A DNA stretch of 33,460 nucleotides from Oscillospiraceae bacterium (GTDB lineage Bacteria; Bacillota; Clostridia; Oscillospirales; Ruminococcaceae). Below are positions 7,215 to 15,050 of the stretch, piece by piece. The notes beneath the pieces are model-generated. The model ran no database searches. It saw nothing but the letters and a program-made list of their open reading frames with translations, and had not been told where the DNA came from. The stretch lies in contig JALEMR010000019.1 of NCBI GenBank assembly GCA_022768245.1, positions 1-33,460 of the forward strand, in the 5' to 3' direction. A program made the translations under genes and the position numbers. How positions within the stretch are numbered: the stretch's first letter is position 1; every line of letters begins with the position of its first letter.

Positions 7215-9020
7215 TTATTGTTGTACGGCGTATTTGGTCATATAGTCCTTGTAAAGCTCGGAATACTGGGTGCCGTTGCCCTTGTGGACCTCTGCGATGT
7301 ATTCGTGGCGGTTGATGACGATGCTTTCGTCCTTCTGGGAGCCCAGGATATATACAGCCACATTGGAGCAGTGGTCGGAGATCCTCTCCAGATTTACCAG
7401 CAGGTCCATGAAGTTGATGCCGCTCTCCACAACGCAGGTGCCGTTTTTGAGACGTTCGATATGCTTAGCCTTAAGGGTCTCGTTCAGATAGTCGATGACC
7501 TCTTCGAGGGGTTCTATTTTCACGGCGGTGGAGATATCGTCGTTTTCGGTGCATTTCACCGCCATGGAGATTATTTCCTCAACGGCGTCGGAGATGATGT
7601 TGAAATCCGTTATCGCCTCGGCGGACAGGTCGGGCTCGCCGTTCTGGCGGAGCTTATCAAGCTGCTCGGCGCTTTCGATGAGGTTCATGGTGTAGTCGCC
7701 GATACGTTCAAACTCCGATGTCAGATGTAAAAGCAGCGTAACACGGCGGTTTTCGTAATCGGTCAGCTCGCAGTGGGTGAGCTTTACCAGATAGTTGTTG
7801 AGGTTATCCTCCATGCGGTCGATGGATTCCTCACAGGAGCGCAGCTTTGCCACGCTTTTTTCGTCATATTCGGTGAAAAGCCTGCGCATGCCCCTGAAAT
7901 TATACAGCGCGGACTGTCCCATAGTAACGGCTGTGCTGAGAGCAAGCTGTATCGCAAGAGCGGGGGATTTGAGAAGGCGCTCGTCCAGCACGGGCACAAC
8001 AGGCTCTTCCTCGCCGTCCCTGCCGGGGTCGTCCTTAATGGTGATAACGGCAAGCTTTTCCAGCACGCCGTGAAAGGGGATAAATATCGCAGTCACCACA
8101 ACATTGAATAATGTATGGAAATTAGCAATGCTTCCCATGGTCATTTCAGCGGTCCAGAAGGGGAGGGTCAGCGTATATTGCAGGGCGTACATTCCCACCA
8201 TGAACAGTATAGTTCCGATGATGTTGAAATAGATGTGAACGACCGCCGCTCTCTTGGCATTTTTTCCTGCGCCCACTGCGGAGAGCAGGGGAGTTACGCA
8301 GGTGCCGATATTGGTTCCCATGATTATCGGGAAAGCCGATGAAAAGGGCAGATAGCCGTTAAGCGATATCGCCTGGAGGATACCGATAGCCACCGACGAG
8401 CTCTGACAGAGGACGGTGACGAGTATTCCCGCGAGGATTCCCAGCACGGGATTTGAAAGGGTCTCGAACAGTGTGGTGAAGCCCTCCAGCTCGGAGAGAG
8501 GCTTTACCGCTTCGGTCAGGGAGTTCATTCCCGTGAAAAGTACGCCCACGCCGAGAAGTATCTCGCCCGTGTTTTTGACGCTGTTTTTCTTGGTGGTCAT
8601 GAGTATGATAAGTCCCGCAACGCAGAAAACGGGAGCCAGCACCTTGGTATCGAGGAAATCCATAAAGGAGCCTGCGCCTGTGCCTTCCAGCTCGGCGAGA
8701 CGGAGTATCTGTCCCGTGATAGTGGTACCGATGTTAGCGCCCATGATAACGCCCACAGCGGAGCCGAGGCTCATAATGCCTGCGTTTACGAGTCCGACGA
8801 CGATGACCGTCGTTGCGCCCGAGGACTGTATCGCCGCAGTGACGAGAGCGCCCAGCAGAACGCTTTTGAAGATATTTCCTGTAAGCTTGCGGAGAACCTT
8901 TTCCATCTGACCGCCCGAAGCCTTTTCGAGACTTCGTCCGAGAATCTGCATGCCGTAAATAAACAGCGCAACTCCGCCCAGAGCCTTGATGGCGGTAATG
9001 GCATAATCCACACTTGTCAT
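7215..9020 (-). CDS. Na/Pi cotransporter family protein with C-terminal PhoU domain
   Basis: A 601-aa membrane protein of the NptA/PNaS family. The N-terminal ~345 residues hold the membrane part with two inverted QSS repeats: AIQSSGATTVIVVGLVNAG and LCQSSSVAIGILQAI, plus the repeated GANIGTTIT and GTNIGTCVTPLLSA segments. These line the Na+/phosphate path in the family. A PhoU-like four-helix region follows (about 350-560, for example LRSCEESIDRMEDNLNNYLVKLT and LTSEFERIGDYTMNLIE), probably a regulatory domain facing the cytoplasm. The ATG at 9020 follows AAAGGAAA. A promoter lies at 9083-9111. No pst or pho regulator genes are adjacent. Phosphate transport is inferred from the family; some members may move other anions. 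Confidence 0.92.
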   Translation of the reverse strand: MTSVDYAITAIKALGGVALFIYGMQILGRSLEKASGGQMEKVLRKLTGNIFKSVLLGALVTAAIQSSGATTVIVVGLVNAGIMSLGSAVGVIMGANIGTTITGQILRLAELEGTGAGSFMDFLDTKVLAPVFCVAGLIILMTTKKNSVKNTGEILLGVGVLFTGMNSLTEAVKPLSELEGFTTLFETLSNPVLGILAGILVTVLCQSSSVAIGILQAISLNGYLPFSSAFPIIMGTNIGTCVTPLLSAVGAGKNAKRAAVVHIYFNIIGTILFMVGMYALQYTLTLPFWTAEMTMGSIANFHTLFNVVVTAIFIPFHGVLEKLAVITIKDDPGRDGEEEPVVPVLDERLLKSPALAIQLALSTAVTMGQSALYNFRGMRRLFTEYDEKSVAKLRSCEESIDRMEDNLNNYLVKLTHCELTDYENRRVTLLLHLTSEFERIGDYTMNLIESAEQLDKLRQNGEPDLSAEAITDFNIISDAVEEIISMAVKCTENDDISTAVKIEPLEEVIDYLNETLKAKHIERLKNGTCVVESGINFMDLLVNLERISDHCSNVAVYILGSQKDESIVINRHEYIAEVHKGNGTQYSELYKDYMTKYAVQQ

Positions 9021-9082
9021 AATGATTTCCTTTCCTGCACATTGCGGAACTGTAATTTAATTTATCCTTTACATACACCATT

Positions 9083-9111
9083 ATTATAACACAAATGAAA
9101 AGAATAAGTAA
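9083..9111 (-). promoter_or_regulatory. Probable promoter of the Na/Pi cotransporter gene
   Basis: Minus strand TATAAT (9083-9088) with a weak -35 TTACTT 17 nt upstream (or TTTACT at 18). Confidence 0.6.
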
Positions 9112-9208
9112 ATAGATTTTTTTGACTTTTTTGTTAGGCGGATTTTTTTGGAGCGTGCGACATATTTCAACAGGAAAAACTCGGGCGATTTGTGGATTTT
9201 GATGCGAA

Positions 9209-9243
9209 TAAAAAATCCGCACGGAAGCTGATTTCCGTGCGGA
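9209..9243 (-). terminator. Terminator of the large secreted-protein gene
   Basis: On the minus strand a perfect stem TCCGCACGGAA / TTCCGTGCGGA is followed by a T6 run, about 20 nt after the stop codon at 9264. Confidence 0.92.
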
Positions 9244-9263
9244 CATGTTAAATCACAGAATAA

Positions 9264-11738
9264 TTACTCAACGACAGCGGTATAGTTCTCGCCGAGGTCT
9301 ACCGAGAAGGTGACATTGCCGTTCTTATCGGCAGTTTCGGAGGTTATCATATTGGTGGTATCCTTTTTGCCGCTGTAGAGAGTTACTGTCTTGCCTGCAT
9401 ATTTTGCGCCGAGCTTAACGGTTATTTCGCCGTCGGTCTTGCTCTTTCTGGAGCTGCTTACGGTGATCTCGTTCATATCGGTATCGTAAACGAAGATGTA
9501 GGAAACAGGCTTAGCATTCAGCAATAATGCGCCGTCCATGTTGGCAACCGCAACTATCCTTACATCGGAAGCGGGCATTGTAAATGTGCCGCCGCTTCTG
9601 AGGGAAGCGATAAGATTGTTTCCTGCGTAAACTCTTGCGTCAAAGCCGAAGTCGGTGAATACTCTGACAGCAGTGCCGGGAGCTGCGCTTGCCGCATTTG
9701 TATATACATGGCTGCTGCCGATGGAGATACGGTGACTTGTCACTGCTGCGGGGGGGTTGGAGCGGGGCTGTGAAATGATTGCGTAGGGGGAGAAGCTTTT
9801 AGCATAGAAAGTGAATTTACCGTTGCTTACGGTGCCGTCAATTCGTTCGGAGGTACCGTCATCTTTTACATGAATGATGAAATATTCTTTGTTCGGATCA
9901 TAATTAGGGATATCAATAGTGATCGGTATAGCTTTGGCAAGGTTGTGGATAACATTATTGTTATTGCCGGATACCTTGTTGATATTGATCTCAAGGATAA
10001 GTTCAATTATCTGATCGTTTTCTTCCGAAACGGAATCCTCGATGACCGCCTTATCGGATTCAGAAACGCGGGTTTCACTTTCGATGTTAAGAACGATCTT
10101 CGTACCAGCTGCTATCTCTTCGGGAGTAAGCCCAACAGCGTCGATGAGTTCGGACTGATCAACAGTTGCAGTTATACCTGCGGGACTTTCAACTATAACC
10201 TCTGCGCTTGTGTCTTCGGAAGAAGAATCGGAAACCTTTTCAACAGATGTGATCGTAACATCGTAGCCTGTGATAGTGATGCCGTTTGCATTAACGTTTG
10301 CGATATCGGCAGCGTTAAGTTCAATGCTGTAAGGTGAAGATGTTACATCAACGGTACCCCATTCGCTCACTGCGGGAGAGGTGAGAACATTATGGTCACC
10401 CGAACCGTCCATGATCTTTAACTGGTGGTAATCAGCGTCGCCGTTCACTGTGAAATTGATGACCAGCTTGTCGCCGGATTTGAAATTGCAGTTATCCGCA
10501 CTGATGTCGGCAGGATTCCAGTCCCATTTTGTTCCCTGATCTGCGGAGCCGCTCCAGAGTATCTCGGAATCAGATTTTTCCGATACAATAACCATGCAGG
10601 ACGCGGTGTAGCTCCCTCCGGCAGAATCAGCTGTATCGGGAATAGTTACCTTAGCTGTGATAGTTGTGACACCTGCGGAAACGGGGCTGATAATTAAGGT
10701 ATTATTATCGCCCACTTCAACCTTTGCGGCATTTCCGACAATGTTAAACTCAGGCTTGAAATCGGTTCTGCCTGATTTAAAGGCAAGCTTGTTCTTTGCC
10801 GGACCGTCGCCTACGTTAAGGCTGATATTTGAGTCGGTGAAGGAGAGGGAGTCTTCTACTACTTCGACAGGAACTGTAGGAACATACACGACCTTAGTTA
10901 AGGTGTAATTCTGTCCCGAAATGCGTAAGCCGTCATTCTTTAATGCTGTTAAAAGTTCATTATCAACTACTTGTTGCGCAGATGTTGCTGAATCATCAAC
11001 ATTTACAATACTAATATCTACCCAATTTTGCTTAAAACCAACCTGTGCACCGTCATTGATAGCTGTTATTGTAGCAACGACAGTTCCGGGATTTTTTAAT
11101 TTTGATATCAAAGTTGGTTCAATATAAATGTTGTTTGTCCAATCTGAAGCCATTACCTGGGTGCCTTCCCAAAGAGTATATGGCAATTCTGGATCAATGC
11201 CTTCATCAACAAGCAATACCTTGTTATCTTTATCATAGAAAGTGATTTTATCTAGCGAAGCCGAACCGCCTTTCAGCCAGTTGCATGACACAGAAAAAGT
11301 TGCAGATGTGTCCTCTTTGCGGAAATTCAGAGTGTTTGCATTTCCAGTACCTAAATTAATAGTTTCACCAAATGTTACAGTATATGTATTACTGTTTGTG
11401 GGAACTTGAAAATATGCGTTATTGTAATTGGTGTTCCACCCATACTCTGCGTTCTCATCTGAATACCCTGAATTAGTTATGACGCCCAACTGCAGTTCAG
11501 TTGCAGTGAAATCGCTAAATGAAAATTCAACCTTTGAAATTTCTTCTTTAGCAATGCCTATAACCGATAAGGAGTATTCATCTTTATTAAATCCATCGGT
11601 TTCATCAAGGGTCCACGACACTAAAGGCTCCACAGCAGCACTGACCGTCAGATTACGATTTACTGACGGAGTAAAGGCAACCGCCGACACCGCCATCGCC
11701 GTCGCTGTCAAAGACGCAAGAATCTTTTTCAGCTTCAT
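9264..11738 (-). CDS. Large secreted modular beta-domain protein (BIG2 and CBM-like modules)
   Basis: An 824-aa extracellular protein with a signal peptide (KLKKILASLTATAMAVSAVAF). Visible modules are: two related beta-sandwich modules at about 35-290 (the second begins YTLWEGTQVM and ends ISGQNYTLTKVVYV); a BIG2-like Ig domain at about 295-380 (SLSFTDSNISLNVG); a module like the second one at about 385-505 (ILWSGSADQG to ITGYDVTITSVEKV); a beta domain ending in FSPYAIIS; and a C-terminal part with TFTMPASDVRIVAVA, as in InlB-type B-repeats. There is no LPXTG, dockerin or catalytic domain, so carbohydrate binding is only a guess from the fold pattern. The ATG at 11738 has GGAGG 10 nt upstream; a TTG at 11747 is 1 nt from GGAGG and rejected. 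DNA for the first ~290 residues is clearly more AT-rich than the rest. Confidence 0.85.
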   Translation of the reverse strand: MKLKKILASLTATAMAVSAVAFTPSVNRNLTVSAAVEPLVSWTLDETDGFNKDEYSLSVIGIAKEEISKVEFSFSDFTATELQLGVITNSGYSDENAEYGWNTNYNNAYFQVPTNSNTYTVTFGETINLGTGNANTLNFRKEDTSATFSVSCNWLKGGSASLDKITFYDKDNKVLLVDEGIDPELPYTLWEGTQVMASDWTNNIYIEPTLISKLKNPGTVVATITAINDGAQVGFKQNWVDISIVNVDDSATSAQQVVDNELLTALKNDGLRISGQNYTLTKVVYVPTVPVEVVEDSLSFTDSNISLNVGDGPAKNKLAFKSGRTDFKPEFNIVGNAAKVEVGDNNTLIISPVSAGVTTITAKVTIPDTADSAGGSYTASCMVIVSEKSDSEILWSGSADQGTKWDWNPADISADNCNFKSGDKLVINFTVNGDADYHQLKIMDGSGDHNVLTSPAVSEWGTVDVTSSPYSIELNAADIANVNANGITITGYDVTITSVEKVSDSSSEDTSAEVIVESPAGITATVDQSELIDAVGLTPEEIAAGTKIVLNIESETRVSESDKAVIEDSVSEENDQIIELILEININKVSGNNNNVIHNLAKAIPITIDIPNYDPNKEYFIIHVKDDGTSERIDGTVSNGKFTFYAKSFSPYAIISQPRSNPPAAVTSHRISIGSSHVYTNAASAAPGTAVRVFTDFGFDARVYAGNNLIASLRSGGTFTMPASDVRIVAVANMDGALLLNAKPVSYIFVYDTDMNEITVSSSRKSKTDGEITVKLGAKYAGKTVTLYSGKKDTTNMITSETADKNGNVTFSVDLGENYTAVVE

Positions 11739-11780
11739 TTTTATCAATCCTCCAATAAATTCAAATTATTCTATATATCC

Positions 11781-11810
11781 CCGGACAGCCGCACGGCACA
11801 GCTGTCCCGA
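11781..11810 (-). other. Hairpin in the 5' leader of the secreted-protein gene
   Basis: GGACAGC and GCTGTCC pair around an 11-nt GC-rich loop, isolated in AT-rich DNA about 45 nt upstream of the start codon and just after the predicted transcription start. It has no T-run on the minus strand, so it is not a terminator. It could stabilise the transcript or bind a protein. Confidence 0.5.
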
Positions 11811-11823
11811 ATTATATATAAAA

Positions 11824-11852
11824 ATTATAACATATTATACAATACATTTCAA
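11824..11852 (-). promoter_or_regulatory. Sigma-A promoter of the large secreted-protein gene
   Basis: Minus strand TTGAAA (11847-11852), 17-nt spacer, TATAAT (11824-11829). This and the thi promoter at 11979 account for the 363-bp divergent gap 11739-12101. Confidence 0.75.
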
Positions 11853-11978
11853 TAGTTATATCGACGAAAATGTGACGATTATTTTGTATGTATATATATT
11901 TTTTCGCACTTTTCGGAGATGCTTTGATGCGTATGAAAAAAATTAAAATATAAGAAATACATTATAAATATTTCCCTG

Positions 11979-12007
11979 TTGACATCGCCGCAAAGATGTG
12001 TTATAAT
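11979..12007 (+). promoter_or_regulatory. Consensus sigma-A promoter of the thiSGH-tenI operon
   Basis: Perfect TTGACA (11979-11984), 17-nt spacer, perfect TATAAT (12002-12007). Transcription should start near 12014, giving an 88-nt leader before thiS. Confidence 0.92.
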
Positions 12008-12013
12008 TTTAAC

Positions 12014-12101
12014 ATAAGTTCGATCCCATCGGCGTATGGAGGGGGACACCACCTCGGGTGTCTGCTTTCCTGCGCCTTTTTGTTGTTAATGGAGGTATCT
12101 T
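12014..12101 (+). promoter_or_regulatory. Structured thiS leader with terminator-like hairpin (candidate attenuator)
   Basis: The leader holds a long three-layer hairpin. GGCGTA (12031-12036) pairs with TGCGCC (12071-12076), the next layer GGAGGG (12038-12043) with CTTTCC (12065-12070) using some GU pairs, and GACACC (12045-12050) with GGTGTC (12057-12062) around ACCTCG. T5 follows at 12077-12081, then a GGAGG ribosome site and the thiS ATG. A small competing hairpin CGAT-CCC-ATCG (12021-12031) overlaps the foot of the stem. The layout fits transcription attenuation. The TPP riboswitch signatures (CTGAGA, ACCTGA...) are absent. A conserved RNA motif named thiS has been described, as I recall, in comparative RNA screens; I cannot confirm that this is the same one. 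Confidence 0.6.
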
Positions 12102-12299
12102 ATGGCAAAGATCAACGGAAAAACAGTCCCCGAAGCCGACGGAATGAGCGTATCGGGCTACATCGCTTCGGCAGGCTACGTAAGCGGCAGGATAGCCGTG
12201 GAGTACAACGAAGCTATCCTTCCCCGTGAGGACTATGACAAGACCATTATCGCTTCTTCCGATAACGTGGAGATAGTGGAATTTATGGGCGGCGGCTGA
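12102..12299 (+). CDS. thiS: Sulfur carrier protein ThiS
   Basis: A 65-aa ubiquitin-fold sulfur carrier for the thiazole half of thiamin. Its C-terminus is FMGGG, so it ends in the Gly-Gly tail that is adenylated and then made a thiocarboxylate. The internal sequence [22 protein letters not shown] fits ThiS (VAVEVNGEIVPR-type strand). GGAGG lies 7 nt before the ATG. It is the first gene of the thi operon. The adenylating partner ThiF is not encoded in this window. Confidence 0.95.
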   Translation: MAKINGKTVPEADGMSVSGYIASAGYVSGRIAVEYNEAILPREDYDKTIIASSDNVEIVEFMGGG

Positions 12300-12334
12300 T
12301 ACTGCCCCGAATAATTACGAAAGGAACTATTGCT

Positions 12335-13102
12335 ATGAATAATGATAAGCTTGTGCTGGGCGGTCATGAATTTGACTCCCGCTTTATCCTCGGTTCGGGA
12401 AAATACTCCCTTGAACTCATCAAGGCGGCTGTGGAAAACGCAGGCGCACAGATAATCACCCTTGCTCTCCGCCGCGCAAACAGCGGGGGAGCCGCTAATA
12501 TCCTGGATTATATCCCCGAGGGAGTGACTCTGCTCCCCAACACCTCGGGCGCAAGAAATGCCGACGAGGCTGTCCGCATTGCTCGTCTCTCCCGTGAGCT
12601 GGGCTGCGGCGATTTCGTCAAGATAGAGGTGGTACGTGATTCGAAGTATCTTCTCCCCGACAACTACGAGACGATAAAAGCTACCGAGATACTCGCAAAG
12701 GAAGGCTTTGTGGTGCTGCCCTATATGTATCCCGACCTGAACGCTGCCCGCGATCTCGTCAATGCGGGAGCTGCGGCAGTTATGCCCCTTGCGGCGCCTA
12801 TCGGCACCAATAAGGGACTCTGCACAAAGGATTTCATTCAGATACTTATCGACGAGATAGACCTGCCCATAATCGTCGACGCAGGCATAGGCAGACCCTC
12901 CCAGGCATGCGAAGCCATGGAAATGGGCGCGGCTGCCGTAATGGCGAACACTGCGATAGCTTCTGCGGGAGATATCCCCGCCATGGCGGAGGCATTCAGA
13001 AAAGCCATAGAAGCGGGAAGAACAGCATATCTTTCAAAGCCGGGAAGAGTCCGTGATACAGCCAGCGCGTCCTCGCCGCTGACGGGCTTTATCCACGATT
13101 AA
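12335..13102 (+). CDS. thiG: Thiazole synthase ThiG
   Basis: A 255-aa (beta/alpha)8 enzyme that condenses deoxyxylulose 5-phosphate, dehydroglycine and ThiS thiocarboxylate to the thiazole phosphate. The N-terminal [12 protein letters not shown] and the Schiff-base lysine K96 in [16 protein letters not shown] are present, followed by [25 protein letters not shown] and the phosphate-binding [32 protein letters not shown]. Length is normal. GAAAGGAAC lies upstream of the ATG; the gap to thiS is 35 nt and to thiH 12 nt. It works with ThiH, the anaerobic source of dehydroglycine, next in the operon. Confidence 0.96.
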   Translation: MNNDKLVLGGHEFDSRFILGSGKYSLELIKAAVENAGAQIITLALRRANSGGAANILDYIPEGVTLLPNTSGARNADEAVRIARLSRELGCGDFVKIEVVRDSKYLLPDNYETIKATEILAKEGFVVLPYMYPDLNAARDLVNAGAAAVMPLAAPIGTNKGLCTKDFIQILIDEIDLPIIVDAGIGRPSQACEAMEMGAAAVMANTAIASAGDIPAMAEAFRKAIEAGRTAYLSKPGRVRDTASASSPLTGFIHD

Positions 13103-13114
13103 GGGGGTATCGTC

Positions 13115-14269
13115 ATGACCGAAAGGACAGACCATATGAAATATCTCCCCGGAATGGAGAACATCGGCTCGGAGATACAGGACAAGGTCATCTCCGCCAT
13201 GAAGGAGTACGACCCTTCCGCATATACCGCCGAGGACGTGAAGGCTGCTCTTGAAGCGGAGGTATGCACTCCCGAGCACTACAAGGCGCTGCTTTCTCCC
13301 GCTGCGGAGGACTTCCTCGAAGAGATAGCGCAGAAAGCCATGAACGAGCGCTTCAAGCATTTCGGGAATTCCGTGTATATGTTCACACCGCTGTATATTT
13401 CCAATTACTGCGAAAATCAGTGCGTTTACTGCGGCTTTAACTGCAGGAATCAGATACACCGCGCAAAGCTCAACTACGAAGAGATAGAAAAGGAAATGTC
13501 CGAGATAGCAAAGACGGGCCTGCAGGAGGTGCTTATCCTGACGGGCGAGACCCGCGTTTACTCAGATGTTGAGTATATCGGCGAGGCGTGCAAAATTGCG
13601 CGTAAATACTTCAAGATAGTGGGACTGGAAATATATCCCGTCAACTCGGACGAGTATAAGTATCTCCATGAGTGCGGCGCGGATTTTGTCACCGTGTTCC
13701 AGGAGACCTACAACTCCGACAAGTACGAAAAGCTCCATCTTGCGGGCTGCAAGAGGGTATTCCCTTATCGTATAAATGCCCAGGAAAGGGCGATAATGGG
13801 CGGCATGAGAGGTGTGGGCTTCGGCGCACTTCTCGGTCTGGACGATTTCCGCACCGACGCCTTTGCAACGGGACTTCATGCGCATCTGCTCCAGAAGAAA
13901 TATCCCCATGCGGAGATAGCGGTAAGCTGTCCCAGACTGCGCCCCACCATTGCCAACAGCAAGATAAATCCCCGTGATGTCCACGAAAAGCAGCTCTTGC
14001 AGATAGTCTGCGCATACAGGATATTCCTGCCCTATGCCAGCATAACCATTTCCACCCGCGAATGCAGCCGTTTCAGGGACAATATCATCAAGATCGCGGC
14101 TACGAAGATATCCGCAGGAGTAAATGTCGGCATAGGCGGTCACAGCGACTCCGAGGACAAAGGCGACGAGCAGTTCGAGATATCCGATCCCCGTTCTGTG
14201 GACGAGATATTTGCGGCTATCACCGACATGGGGCTCCAGCCCGTAATGAGCGAGTATATCTATGTGTGA
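13115..14269 (+). CDS. thiH: 2-iminoacetate synthase ThiH (radical SAM)
   Basis: A 384-aa radical SAM lyase that cleaves tyrosine to p-cresol and dehydroglycine for ThiG. The [4Fe-4S]/SAM cluster motif CxxxCxxC is C99, C103 and C106 in NYCENQCVYCGFN. The family's other marks are present: EVLILTGETR, FVTVFQETYN, FPYRINAQERAIMGGMRGVGFGALLGL, VSCPRLRPT and STREC. The ATG at 13115 follows AAGGGGGT by 6 nt; a second ATG at 13136 also has a purine-rich site, so the first seven residues are not certain. Use of ThiH, not the oxygen-dependent ThiO, fits an anaerobe. The 3' end overlaps tenI by 8 nt. Confidence 0.96.
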   Translation: MTERTDHMKYLPGMENIGSEIQDKVISAMKEYDPSAYTAEDVKAALEAEVCTPEHYKALLSPAAEDFLEEIAQKAMNERFKHFGNSVYMFTPLYISNYCENQCVYCGFNCRNQIHRAKLNYEEIEKEMSEIAKTGLQEVLILTGETRVYSDVEYIGEACKIARKYFKIVGLEIYPVNSDEYKYLHECGADFVTVFQETYNSDKYEKLHLAGCKRVFPYRINAQERAIMGGMRGVGFGALLGLDDFRTDAFATGLHAHLLQKKYPHAEIAVSCPRLRPTIANSKINPRDVHEKQLLQIVCAYRIFLPYASITISTRECSRFRDNIIKIAATKISAGVNVGIGGHSDSEDKGDEQFEISDPRSVDEIFAAITDMGLQPVMSEYIYV

Positions 14270-14855
14270 GGCAGTCTGTGTAACGCAAAGCTCCGCCGTT
14301 TCGGGGGACTTTTCCGCACAGCTTGAGAAGATAGCCGCCGCAGGAGCGGACAGGATAATTCTCCGCGAAAAGCAGCTTTCCGAGGAGGAGTATATCTCCC
14401 TTGCGAAAAAAGCTGCACAGATCTGCGGAAAATACGGCGTTCCTCTGTGGGTGCATACCTACATATCTGCGGCTCGGGCTTTGGGAACGAAGAACGTTCA
14501 TCTGTCATTCAAGGCTTTCACCGCACTCGATGATGATGTGCGCCAAGCATATGATATCGGCGTATCGGTACATTCCGCAAGCGAAGCCGTCACCGCGGCG
14601 AAGCTGGGAGCGGCATATGTCACCGCAGGGCATATCTTCCCCACCGACTGCAAGAAGGGACTTCCTCCCAGGGGACTTGACTATCTTTCGGAGATATGCT
14701 CTTCGGCGGATATCCCCGTGTACGCCATAGGCGGGATAACTCCCGAAAATGCTCCGCAGGTCATATCCGCAGGAGCGGACGGCGTGTGCATAATGTCGGG
14801 ACTGATGAAGGCTCCCGAACCGAACGTTATCATAGAAAAGATACATTCACTGTAA
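14262..14855 (+). CDS. tenI: Thiazole tautomerase TenI (ThiE/TenI family)
   Basis: A 197-aa TIM-barrel protein of the ThiE/TenI family. It matches TenI better than ThiE. The segment SVHSASEAVTAAKLGAAYV then GHIFPTDCKKGLPPRGL mirrors B. subtilis TenI, and H124 in GHIF matches the TenI tautomerase histidine (His122 there). The ThiE residues that bind Mg-pyrophosphate are lost: ThiE's ND becomes HT (WVHTYISAARALG), and GQED becomes SFKA. The predicted reaction is isomerisation of the ThiG product to the aromatic thiazole carboxylate phosphate. The C-terminal phosphate site AIGGITPENAPQVISAGADGVCIMSG is intact. The ATG overlaps the thiH end by 8 nt (coupling). Automatic pipelines may call it ThiE; I think that is less likely. 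Confidence 0.85.
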   Translation: MCEAVCVTQSSAVSGDFSAQLEKIAAAGADRIILREKQLSEEEYISLAKKAAQICGKYGVPLWVHTYISAARALGTKNVHLSFKAFTALDDDVRQAYDIGVSVHSASEAVTAAKLGAAYVTAGHIFPTDCKKGLPPRGLDYLSEICSSADIPVYAIGGITPENAPQVISAGADGVCIMSGLMKAPEPNVIIEKIHSL

Positions 14856-14896
14856 AACATGGTCATATCATTTCGGTGATATGACCATGTTTTACA
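14851..14896 (+). terminator. Perfect 20-bp inverted repeat ending the thi operon
   Basis: Two perfectly complementary 20-nt arms (14851-14870 and 14877-14896) enclose a six-base TTTCGG loop. The left arm contains the tenI stop codon. The right arm ends in TTTTACA, so termination is plausible though the U-tract is short. It is unusually long and AT-rich for a simple terminator and may mainly protect the 3' end. Confidence 0.8.
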
Positions 14897-14946
14897 ATGT
14901 GGTGTAAGTGTAATCGTTCTGTTACCGAAATATTGCCTGTTTGCTA

Positions 14947-14975
14947 TTGAAAAACGCGGAATAACGTGATATACT
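14947..14975 (+). promoter_or_regulatory. Sigma-A promoter of the 57-residue-repeat protein gene
   Basis: TTGAAA (14947-14952), 17-nt spacer, TATACT (14970-14975); leader about 70 nt. Confidence 0.75.
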
Positions 14976-15050
14976 GGTCTTAAGTGGTTATTCCATAAAG
15001 AAAAAACGGAGATGATTATCATCTCCATGAACAAAGGGAGGACATATTCT

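Noticed and set aside
12014-12101. TPP riboswitch before thiS
   Set aside because: The conserved CTGAGA and ACCTGA-type aptamer bases are missing, and the leader is dominated by one terminator-like stem.
14262-14855. Thiamin-phosphate synthase ThiE
   Set aside because: The Mg-pyrophosphate residues of ThiE are replaced (HT for ND, SFKA for GQED), while the TenI-specific GHIFPTDCKKG segment and His are present.
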